Shown here one piece after another: positions 29,974 to 37,510 of a stretch of DNA of 45,769 nt. A program made the translations under genes and the position numbers. The notes under the pieces are model-generated. The model was not told the DNA's origin, ran no database searches, and worked only from the letters and a program-made list of their open reading frames with translations. The stretch is taken from positions 1-45,769 of the forward strand of contig CAJXQI010000028.1 in assembly GCA_913058395.1 (NCBI GenBank). The letters are read 5' to 3'. Every line of letters begins with the position of its first letter. The stretch's first letter is position 1. The stretch comes from an uncultured Colwellia sp. GTDB lineage: Bacteria > Pseudomonadota > Gammaproteobacteria > Enterobacterales > Alteromonadaceae.

Positions 29974-30000
29974 AAAAAAACCGCTAACTAGCGGTTTTTT
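29974..30000. terminator. Bidirectional terminator between prsR and the XrtA ATPase gene
   Basis: A-run, CCGCT (29981-29985), loop AACT, AGCGG (29990-29994), T-run. The symmetry lets it end both prsR (plus) and the minus-strand export operon, which meet here. Confidence 0.88.
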
Positions 30001-30025
30001 TATTTATAATGTTTGACGCAAAGTA

Positions 30026-31057
30026 CTATTTTTTCGTTGTTTCTGCTGAGTCAGTATAAACACGACCTTTATGTTTCAATAGCTTATCAACATAACGGGC
30101 CATTTTAATTTTTTCTTTTATACTGCTTTCTAAAATTTCCTCAACTTCCCGTAACACATCTTTAATGCTTTCTACTTTTTCTGTTGAATGAACGATAACC
30201 TGACTCGGCTCGTTACTTTGCAACTGCTCACCATTTAAAGAGCCGGTTAATTCAAATTCCATTTCTTTTGCTACTTCATTAATCGCATCGACATTTATAC
30301 TGTTAAGCTCTTCTAGGAAACCAAAAAGTAATAGCCTATCGACAAAAATATTTATTTTTCGAGGCACACCTAAGGTTTTTTCGTAGATAAGATCGAATGC
30401 GGCATCTGAAAATACTTGTTCTTTGTTGCAGCCAGCTTGCTGCAATCGATGGTTGATATATTCCTTAACTTCTTCATTTGACAATGGTTTAAGGTGTGCG
30501 GAAGCAATAATCCTTTGGCGGAACTGTTCCATATTTGGAGCTTGAATAATGCCTTTAAGCTCTTCTTGACCTAATAAAAAACTTTGAATTAAAGGCTTGT
30601 TGTCTAATTGAAAGTTGGACAGCATTCGCAGCTCTTCAACAGATTCGCTAGGCAAGTTTTGTGCTTCGTCAACTAGCAACAAGGCGCGTTTACCTTGACG
30701 ATGCAGTTGAATTAAAAACTGCTCGATTCCTTGTAATAAATCAGCTTTACTTTCACCCTGTACGGTAATGTTAAATTCTGATACGACTAATTCCAGTAGC
30801 TCTTGAGGGTTTAGTTTGGTCGTAACTAATTGCGCAGCAACTATGCTGGCATCGCCTAAGTTATTGAGTAGGTTGCGAGCAATTGTTGTTTTACCTGTTC
30901 CAATAGGGCCGGTAACGACAATAAAACCTTCACCTTGATCCAGACCATACTGTAAGTAAGACAATGCACGCTGATGGTGGCTTGACGCAAAAAAGAATCT
31001 TGGGTCCGGGCTTAATTGGAATGGTCTTTCATTAAAGCCATAATAACTTTCATACAT
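30026..31057 (-). CDS. XrtA/PEP-CTERM system-associated ATPase (ExeA-like)
   Basis: AAA+ ATPase of the ExeA/GspA type (TIGR03015-like). The N-terminus MYESYYGFNERPFQLSPDPR is characteristic. Walker A GPIGTGKTT (50-58), Walker B ALLLVDEAQNLP (about 127-138), and a sensor region QFRQRIIAS. 343 residues. The charged C-terminus (about 265-343) lacks the membrane segment and peptidoglycan-binding domain of ExeA. Its role in exosortase-linked EPS export is unproven; it may organise the envelope-spanning complex. Last gene of the minus-strand export operon, 4 bases after the beta-barrel gene. Confidence 0.9.
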   Translation of the reverse strand: MYESYYGFNERPFQLSPDPRFFFASSHHQRALSYLQYGLDQGEGFIVVTGPIGTGKTTIARNLLNNLGDASIVAAQLVTTKLNPQELLELVVSEFNITVQGESKADLLQGIEQFLIQLHRQGKRALLLVDEAQNLPSESVEELRMLSNFQLDNKPLIQSFLLGQEELKGIIQAPNMEQFRQRIIASAHLKPLSNEEVKEYINHRLQQAGCNKEQVFSDAAFDLIYEKTLGVPRKINIFVDRLLLFGFLEELNSINVDAINEVAKEMEFELTGSLNGEQLQSNEPSQVIVHSTEKVESIKDVLREVEEILESSIKEKIKMARYVDKLLKHKGRVYTDSAETTKK

Positions 31058-31061
31058 ACTA

Positions 31062-32663
31062 CTAGAAACCTTTGGTAATTTTGGCGCTTACACGGCCTTC
31101 TTTATAATTAAGAGTAAAGTCGTTTGAACTTCTATTTACGTAGCTAAAGTCGATATTAAAAGACAAGGTAGAGTTTAATGATTTTTCATAACCTACTTGA
31201 TAACGTCGATATTTGTCTTGCCTCTCTTGCTCAGTATCTATTTGCAAATTAGTGTCTGTATATGACATCTGTAGATTTACATTTGAACGCCCACTAACCC
31301 TTCGTTTGATACTGAAACTAATATAGCTGTTGTCATCTTCAATTCTGGTATCTAAATTTTCTCTATTTTCTTTTCGTGCAATTAAGGTAAAAGTTGTTCT
31401 TGGCAAAGTAAGAGTTGAGTTCCAGCTAAGGTTTTTATTTAAAGAAAAGAACGCATCTTCAGCAAGCTCAAAGTTCGAAAATGTATTTAACTGATAGCCT
31501 TCTGGCGCTATTGTTGTACCATCTTGAACAATACAGTCCGAAATTGCATTAACAACGTTATCTGCGGGACACCAAAAAAAGCCTAATACAACTGGAATAT
31601 AATTATTTCGAGTCAGTGTTTGTACACTTTCGGTATAATCTATAGTGTTGGATAGTCGCCTATTTCTATGCTGTAAGTTAAAGCCATAGCTATCACCGTA
31701 GAATCGTTCAGAATAGCTGGCTTCAAGTTTAGTTCGAGCAGATGGTTCCCAGTTTATCTGAGCATTTATATACTCTTTTTGGGCATTACCATCTAAATCT
31801 AGCTTATTGCCCGTTGGTTTATTGTATGAGGCATCTATATATAGACGTGATGATACAAGCCAGCGAAGACCTGCACCGTATGAATTCGACTCTAATGAGC
31901 GATTTCCGTTATTTACGTTACCGGTATTATCTTCATTATAATATCGAATAAATGGGTTAATTTTAAAATCAGAAATGTAGCCAATTACAGCTTCTGTTTC
32001 AACAATTTCCCCATCATTTTCATTGTTTTTAAGTTTCTGATAATTATGCTGAATATTCCAAAAGGTGGTTCGTGCAGCACGGCCATTCTGCATACCAATT
32101 GACGCGCTCAATTCATTACGATTACCAATGTCGTCTTCCGCAGTTACTTCTTGATATGAAGCGGTCGAATTTACAATGAAGTCACTATTGTTGACAATAT
32201 ATTCAACACCGCCATTATAAGTTTCGACTTGTACAGTGTCTGCGGAAACTATATCAGCTAAAGCATTTCTACTGCTGTTTTGAGATTGGTTTGCAACGTT
32301 GACACCTGCAATAATTGAAAGCCCATTTGGCCAGAGTTGAAATCGAATATCGCTAGCTAGTGTATGGTAATCATTATCAAGTTCGTGATCATGGCTATAG
32401 AATGCGTAGGTGCTTTCTGATGCTAAATTGAAGTCGACATGTTGTGAGTTATATGAAGAATCAAACAATATACCTGTTTGACTAACGATACTTGACTGTT
32501 CATTGCCACGAGTTAAAGCAACATTATCGGTATAAGTCTCATCAACTTTCAAACTTGGATCAAATTGCCAGTCACCAGCAAACGCTAGTTTAGAGCAAAG
32601 TAATGATAGACAAAAAACGCAAACGTTACTCTGTCGCGCCGTATCCATAGCCATAATAGCCAT
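31062..32663 (-). CDS. PEP-CTERM system-associated outer-membrane protein (TIGR03016-like)
   Basis: Predicted outer-membrane beta-barrel of the EPS system. 533 residues. Signal peptide about 1-29 (FCLSLLCSKLAFA-GDW); the rest alternates polar and aromatic strands and ends in a short strand with terminal Phe (SAKITKGF), the usual barrel end. The start ATG at 32663 has AAGGA five bases upstream and lies 38 bases inside the BY-kinase gene. In-frame ATGs at 32654 and 32648 are alternatives. It may form or assist the EPS exit channel. Confidence 0.85.
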   Translation of the reverse strand: MAIMAMDTARQSNVCVFCLSLLCSKLAFAGDWQFDPSLKVDETYTDNVALTRGNEQSSIVSQTGILFDSSYNSQHVDFNLASESTYAFYSHDHELDNDYHTLASDIRFQLWPNGLSIIAGVNVANQSQNSSRNALADIVSADTVQVETYNGGVEYIVNNSDFIVNSTASYQEVTAEDDIGNRNELSASIGMQNGRAARTTFWNIQHNYQKLKNNENDGEIVETEAVIGYISDFKINPFIRYYNEDNTGNVNNGNRSLESNSYGAGLRWLVSSRLYIDASYNKPTGNKLDLDGNAQKEYINAQINWEPSARTKLEASYSERFYGDSYGFNLQHRNRRLSNTIDYTESVQTLTRNNYIPVVLGFFWCPADNVVNAISDCIVQDGTTIAPEGYQLNTFSNFELAEDAFFSLNKNLSWNSTLTLPRTTFTLIARKENRENLDTRIEDDNSYISFSIKRRVSGRSNVNLQMSYTDTNLQIDTEQERQDKYRRYQVGYEKSLNSTLSFNIDFSYVNRSSNDFTLNYKEGRVSAKITKGF

Positions 32664-33483
32664 ACAAATCCTTATGAGATCTAATTGCTTTGTTAAGTAC
32701 TAATCCAATTGCTAAATTTTCGTTAAGGTGTTCAGTCGCAGATTTGATGTCAGCTATTGCGGTTTTCGACTCTTCAACAACTATTAATGCTTGCCCCATT
32801 AAGTTTGCTAATACTAATGTTTCTGTCACGCCGATGAGCGGCGGGCAATCAAAAATGACTATTCGATCAGGGTAACGGTTTGCTAATTCACTTGCTAAAG
32901 CAGCCATTTTTTCACTTGCTAATAGCTCATTAGAAAGATGGTGTGGTACGCCTGCGGGAATAAGCTTAAGTTTGTCTATGTCCGTGTTGTAAATAATTTC
33001 GCTAACTTGCGTAACATCATTTAATAAATATTCAATAATTCCTGGGGTTTCTTCGACTCCTAGCTCTCGAATTATGCTTGGGCGAAGAACATCTGCATCA
33101 ACCAAAAGTACTGTCTTATCCTGCTCTAGAGCAATACTCAGTGCTAAGTTAATGGCTACAAATGTTTTGCCTTCATTAGGCTTTGCACTACTAACCATAA
33201 TTAAATTGCTATGGTGTAGCATTTTTGATGCACTTCCAAACGCATTATTTAATAGCTTACGTTTAATTTGTCGAAATTCATCTTTAATACTCTTACGCGT
33301 ACCATTATCAATAAGGTACCCTCGCTCTTGTAACCCTTTTTTATCTAGGTTTAAAGCAACCTTTTTGTCTAATTCATTTATTGTCGCTTTTGATGGGGAG
33401 TAAAGTTCCCCACTTTCAGTTTTTTCACTTTTTTGCGCTGCTTTACTTTGCTGCTTTGCTAGTGCTTTCTCAATGATGCTCAT
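32626..33483 (-). CDS. XrtA-associated tyrosine autokinase (BY-kinase)
   Basis: CpsD/Wzc-type kinase domain that tunes polymer length through phosphorylation. 285 residues, cytoplasmic. P-loop SAKPNEGKT (99-107), Walker A' VLLVDADVLRPS (125-136), Walker B VIFDCPP (about 211-217). The C-terminal tyrosine cluster has Y274, Y276, Y277, Y279 and Y281 in LYGYYGYGYGATE. The N-terminus MSIIEKALAKQQSK is characteristic of the PEP-CTERM-associated branch (TIGR03018). The membrane activator is the separate Wzz-like protein encoded 3 bases upstream. The 3' end, including the tyrosine codons, overlaps the next gene. Confidence 0.92.
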   Translation of the reverse strand: MSIIEKALAKQQSKAAQKSEKTESGELYSPSKATINELDKKVALNLDKKGLQERGYLIDNGTRKSIKDEFRQIKRKLLNNAFGSASKMLHHSNLIMVSSAKPNEGKTFVAINLALSIALEQDKTVLLVDADVLRPSIIRELGVEETPGIIEYLLNDVTQVSEIIYNTDIDKLKLIPAGVPHHLSNELLASEKMAALASELANRYPDRIVIFDCPPLIGVTETLVLANLMGQALIVVEESKTAIADIKSATEHLNENLAIGLVLNKAIRSHKDLYGYYGYGYGATE

Positions 33484-33486
33484 AGT

Positions 33487-35079
33487 TTACAGGAGTCCTC
33501 TGATTGGCGCTAAAATAGCATTTGGTGCTAAAGCATAAATAATAAATAAAGAGAGTGATAAAAGTAATACACCGTTTGAAACAATAAATATTATTGTTTT
33601 ACGCTTGTGCCATTGTTGCAATCCTAAGTTGTCAGCGGCAGAAACAATGCCGAATACAGGTATACCGGTTGCTTTTGATACTTGGCTACTTGAAGTAACA
33701 ACAGGATTAATTTGACTAAATAAGAATGACAAACCAACACCTAAACCTACCCCTGCTATAGTTGCAGCTATCAAAAATAAAATCCGTTTAGGCCCAGCAG
33801 GTTCCGTTGGAGCTCTTGGTGGATCAATGACTCTAAACTGTATTGGGTTCGTTGTTTCACCTGCTTGCTGCGCAAGCTGAGCTGTTTCTTTTCGATTTAA
33901 TAATTCTTCATATTTATTTTTTGTTATTTCGTAGCCTCGATTTAATGACGTTAACTCTGCTTCAATTTCCGGCAATATATGAATTTTACTTTCTAACTCT
34001 TTAACTTGTTGTCGATAATCTTGAGCTCTAACGGTTGTTGATGCTACCTGATTTTCAAGTTGATTAATTTGAATCTGTAACTGTTGGATGACTGGGTTCT
34101 GACTGGTTGAAAGGTTTGCACTGTCACCGCTTTGGGCTGCATTAAAGTACTCGTCTATTTCATCGGTGCGTAATTTATTTAATTGGCTAAGACGACGTTT
34201 GACCTCTTTAACATCAGGGTGATTCTCAGTGTAGCGCAGTTGTAATGAATCTAATGTAGTTTCAAGCTCTGAAATACGTTCATCATAAGTGGTTTGTATG
34301 CTGTTAGAGTTTTTTATTTTATTTTGAGTGTTCCCTGAACTAGTCGGAGAAGTATTTAATTGTGCTTTAGCTGATTTTAATTGTGTTTCTTGTTCTAAAA
34401 GACTTAACTCAACTATTTTTAGTTGTTCTTTGACCACATTTAGTTTTTGGTAATATCCACCATATTGGTCAGGTAATACACCGCTATATTTCTGTTTAAA
34501 ATCGGTCAATCTTGATTCTGCCGCAAGTAATCTATTCTCGTAATCTTTGATTTGCGTATCTAGAAATTTCTGAGCAGAGTCAGAATCACTTCTATTTTCA
34601 CCAAGTGTATTTTCGATAAAAACGGTCAGGGCAGAATTAACAACATTTTTTGCCATTTGAGGGTCTTTATCTCGATAGGTAATTGTAAATATATTTTCTT
34701 TACGGCCACCGGTTTTTTTAATAATAATATTTGCTCTTAAATCGTCGATTAATGATTCGTAGTCTTCAGAGGTATTAGCCTGAACATCTAAGTCAGTCAT
34801 ACGAGTAATACGTTCCAAGTTTGGACGACTAAGCAATGTTTTGATCATTAAACGAATTTGTACTTCTGGGTTTGTTTCAACAGTTAACCCTTTCAATAAT
34901 GGGCCTAGGATCGACTGTGTGTCGGCATAGATACGAGCTTCAGATTCATAAACGTTATCTAACTGAGAAATATATACCCAGGCTAATGGGCAAATTAACC
35001 ATGTTGATATCATGATAAATCGACGCTTTAACCATATACCTTTCAGATAATCTAAAACTTCTTCAATAATTTCTTGCAT
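33487..35079 (-). CDS. XrtA system polysaccharide chain-length determinant (Wzz/GumC)
   Basis: Polysaccharide co-polymerase of the inner membrane that sets chain length and activates the BY-kinase. 530 residues (TIGR03007-like). TM1 at about 17-37, a long periplasmic part rich in coiled coil (about 160-410, with repeated QL/LE heptads), the proline-rich RVIDPPRAPTEPAGPKR before TM2 (about 428-450), and an extra C-terminal membrane segment (about 500-520). It is immediately followed by the kinase, matching the split Wzc arrangement. Confidence 0.92.
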   Translation of the reverse strand: MQEIIEEVLDYLKGIWLKRRFIMISTWLICPLAWVYISQLDNVYESEARIYADTQSILGPLLKGLTVETNPEVQIRLMIKTLLSRPNLERITRMTDLDVQANTSEDYESLIDDLRANIIIKKTGGRKENIFTITYRDKDPQMAKNVVNSALTVFIENTLGENRSDSDSAQKFLDTQIKDYENRLLAAESRLTDFKQKYSGVLPDQYGGYYQKLNVVKEQLKIVELSLLEQETQLKSAKAQLNTSPTSSGNTQNKIKNSNSIQTTYDERISELETTLDSLQLRYTENHPDVKEVKRRLSQLNKLRTDEIDEYFNAAQSGDSANLSTSQNPVIQQLQIQINQLENQVASTTVRAQDYRQQVKELESKIHILPEIEAELTSLNRGYEITKNKYEELLNRKETAQLAQQAGETTNPIQFRVIDPPRAPTEPAGPKRILFLIAATIAGVGLGVGLSFLFSQINPVVTSSSQVSKATGIPVFGIVSAADNLGLQQWHKRKTIIFIVSNGVLLLSLSLFIIYALAPNAILAPIRGLL

Positions 35080-35118
35080 TCCCGGCCTCTAAAACAGGTT
35101 AATAAACTTAAAACGAAC

Positions 35119-35742
35119 TTAAAACCATGTTTCAGGTATTACGATGATGTCTCCAGGGAGTACGTCAACATTGGCATTGATTTCACCATTCTTTATTAAA
35201 TCTTCAATAAAAATGTCATATTGTTGTTGCTGGCCATTCTCTACGCGAACAAGAACCGCGCCATTCCCGTTAGCAAATTCCGTTAAGCCACCAACACGTA
35301 TCATAACGTCAAGCAACGTCATATGCTGTGTGTAATTTATTGATTGTGGCTCAGCAGCTTCGCCTATAACACGAATTTGTTCGCTAAATGGGCCAACAAA
35401 ATTATTGACTGTCACTGTTACCACAGGATCTCGTAAATAAGTTGCCAATATTTCTTCTATTGAGCGTGCCAACTCTGTTGGAGTTTTACCAGATACTGGA
35501 ATATCCTCTACTAAAGAGGTTGTGATCATGCCATCAGGCCTAACAATGAACGTGCCTGAAACTTCAGGGTTACGCCAAACGAATATATTAACAACATCAC
35601 CAGCGCCAATAAGGTACTTGTATGATGCAACATCCACGGTATTAGATTGGTGCAATGTAGCAGGAGGTAAAGTAGATGAACTACATCCTGTAATTATGTA
35701 ACCCAGCACAATAAAAAATATGGCTTTAATCGTGTTAGTCAT
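35119..35742 (-). CDS. XrtA system exopolysaccharide export lipoprotein (Wza-like)
   Basis: Outer-membrane polysaccharide export protein (TIGR03027-like, Poly_export plus SLBB domains). I choose the ATG at 35742 (MTNTIKAIFFIVLGYIITGC, 207 residues), because GGAG ends 6 bases before it; the ATG four codons upstream would overlap that ribosome site. Lipobox ITGC, so it is lipidated at about C20. YLIGAGDVVNIFVWRNPEVSGTFIVRPDGMIT is the family core, and DVLPGDIIVIPETWF the typical end. First gene of the five-gene export operon. Confidence 0.93.
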   Translation of the reverse strand: MTNTIKAIFFIVLGYIITGCSSSTLPPATLHQSNTVDVASYKYLIGAGDVVNIFVWRNPEVSGTFIVRPDGMITTSLVEDIPVSGKTPTELARSIEEILATYLRDPVVTVTVNNFVGPFSEQIRVIGEAAEPQSINYTQHMTLLDVMIRVGGLTEFANGNGAVLVRVENGQQQQYDIFIEDLIKNGEINANVDVLPGDIIVIPETWF

Positions 35743-35983
35743 GCGTATCTCCATGGTATCAACCTTATTATTTACAACTGTTTTTTTGAATCAACTATCG
35801 GATTGTATTTGATTTTGACAAATGATGCACATTATTTAATTTCTGTTAATTAATTGTAATAGCGCTAAATTAAATAACCTGCTGTTTACATTCATCGATG
35901 AATCAATTCTAATATAGAACTTAATAAGTAAAAGTGTATACGAATGGTCTCATTTTCTCATTTTAAAGGAATTTCTTACTCTT
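35743..35983. promoter_or_regulatory. Divergent promoter region of the EPS locus
   Basis: About 240 bp between the export operon (minus) and the sugar transferase (plus). TTTACA (35885-35890) and TAATAT (35910-35915) are separated by 19 bp, and a perfect 14 bp palindrome lies in that spacer. A TTGACA at 35815-35820 has only TTTAAT 14 bp downstream, a poor spacing. No sigma-54 element was found on either strand. Confidence 0.45.
35890..35903. repeat. Perfect 14 bp palindrome, possible operator
   Basis: ATTCATCGATGAAT reads the same on both strands. It sits between candidate -35 and -10 hexamers of the sugar-transferase promoter, about 80 bp before its ATG, a position suited to an operator. 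The protein that might bind it is unknown. Confidence 0.45.
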
Positions 35984-37396
35984 ATGTCTAGCCCAAAATT
36001 TCGCGATTTATCTGCGGGTAGTAAGTCTTTAGTCTTAATTGAGTTTACTTGCTTTTCTGGCGCGTTATTACTTAGTTTATATCTCAATAATTTATTTCAT
36101 TTTATTGCTTATGAAGTTCAAGACATTTCTATAAATGTTTTATTAATTCATGCGATTATCTTTTCGTTAGTTGTACAGCTATCTTCATTGGCGATGGGTC
36201 TTTATAACTCTAAATTAAGAGAGAACTTCAGGGGAGTTGTTAGGCGCTTATTAGTTTCGGTCGCGATAGGCTTTTTTATTGCTTCTCTAATCAACCCATT
36301 TTATGGTGAAGGAGCATTAGCTATTGAATTACTAGCTACAGCCTCTTTGCTCAGCTTAGTGCTTGCTTCTGCAGTAAGATATTTGACTCTACAAATTGAT
36401 TTTTTTGGCTTTAACAAGCGTAACGTTCTTGTTCTTGGTACAGGCGAACGTGCTTCAATCATTGAAAAACGTATGCGTCGAGACGTCGATCGTCAAGGCT
36501 TCTTTATGCATGGTTTCGTTGTTATGAATGGCGACACTAAGCATGGAGGTATTGTGAATGAAAATAGAATTACCTTAGATGGATCATTAGTTAATTATGC
36601 ATTAGAACATGAAATTGATGAGATAGTTGTGGCTAATGATGAACGTCGTGAAAACTTGCCCGTAGATGAGCTATTCGCTTGTAAAATTCGTGGTGTTGAA
36701 GTTACTGAGATTTTAGACTTTATTGAGCGTGAAACAGGCCAAATAGCAGTCAATTTAATTTATCCAAGTTGGGTTATTTATTCTAATGGTTTTGCATCTG
36801 CTAATCATCTTCGAAATACCTTAGATTGGGTTTTTAATGCGAGTATGGGCTTTTTCCTATTGTTGCTTACATGGCCTGTTATGCTCATTACAACGCTTTT
36901 AATTAAATTGGATGAAGGGTTTAAAGCACCTATTTTTTATTTTCAGGAGCGAGTAGGGTTAGATGGACAAGCTTTCAATATCATTAAGTTTCGTAGTATG
37001 CGGATTGATGCAGAAAAGAATGGTGCTCAAATGGCTTCAGAAAATGATGATAGAACAACAAAAATTGGAAAGTTTATTCGAAAGTATCGAATTGATGAAT
37101 TACCACAGATTTATAATGTCATGTGTGGCGAAATGGGATTTGTTGGACCACGACCAGAACGTCCTGAATTTGTACAACAGTTAATTAAAAATATTCCTTA
37201 TTACAATGAGCGTCATAATGTTAAACCTGGTTTAACCGGCTGGGCACAATTAAAGTATCCATATGGTGCGACGGAAGAAGATTCATTAGAAAAATTAAAG
37301 TATGACCTTTACTACATTAAACATCGTAGTTTTATGCTTGATTTGCTTATTTTAATTAGAACCGTTGAGATAGTATTGTTTGGTAAGGGAAGGTAA
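35984..37396 (+). CDS. XrtA-associated priming sugar transferase
   Basis: Polyprenyl glycosylphosphotransferase that transfers a sugar-1-phosphate to undecaprenyl phosphate, the first step of EPS repeat-unit synthesis (TIGR03013/TIGR03025-like, also called EpsB). 470 residues. Four to five N-terminal helices, a CoA-binding-like middle domain (VLVLGTGERASIIEKRM), a helix at about 285-305, and the catalytic domain with FQERVGLDGQAFNIIKFRSM, RKYRIDELPQIYNV and FVGPRPERPEF. AAAGGA is 13 bases before the ATG, rather far. Transcribed away from the export operon. Confidence 0.93.
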   Translation: MSSPKFRDLSAGSKSLVLIEFTCFSGALLLSLYLNNLFHFIAYEVQDISINVLLIHAIIFSLVVQLSSLAMGLYNSKLRENFRGVVRRLLVSVAIGFFIASLINPFYGEGALAIELLATASLLSLVLASAVRYLTLQIDFFGFNKRNVLVLGTGERASIIEKRMRRDVDRQGFFMHGFVVMNGDTKHGGIVNENRITLDGSLVNYALEHEIDEIVVANDERRENLPVDELFACKIRGVEVTEILDFIERETGQIAVNLIYPSWVIYSNGFASANHLRNTLDWVFNASMGFFLLLLTWPVMLITTLLIKLDEGFKAPIFYFQERVGLDGQAFNIIKFRSMRIDAEKNGAQMASENDDRTTKIGKFIRKYRIDELPQIYNVMCGEMGFVGPRPERPEFVQQLIKNIPYYNERHNVKPGLTGWAQLKYPYGATEEDSLEKLKYDLYYIKHRSFMLDLLILIRTVEIVLFGKGR

Positions 37397-37412
37397 CTTC
37401 TTTTCTTGGATT

Positions 37413-37440
37413 AAAAAAAAGCAGCGCTAGCTGCTTTTTT
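37413..37440. terminator. Bidirectional terminator after the sugar transferase
   Basis: A-run, GCAGC (37421-37425), loop GCTA, GCTGC (37430-37434), T-run. It serves the sugar transferase (plus) and the tailoring operon that ends at 37511 (minus). Confidence 0.88.
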
Positions 37441-37510
37441 ATCTTCTGAATTTGACCTAGCCTAAAAGAGGAAATAGTAGGGATTTTAATTTAAAATAGC
37501 CTCGTTCGTA

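Noticed and set aside
30026-31057. Type II secretion ATPase ExeA/GspA
   Set aside because: The ATPase domain is similar, but the membrane and peptidoglycan-binding parts are missing and the neighbours are EPS genes.
35815-35840. Consensus TTGACA as promoter of the sugar transferase
   Set aside because: The nearest -10-like hexamer is only 14 bp away, too close for a good sigma-70 promoter.
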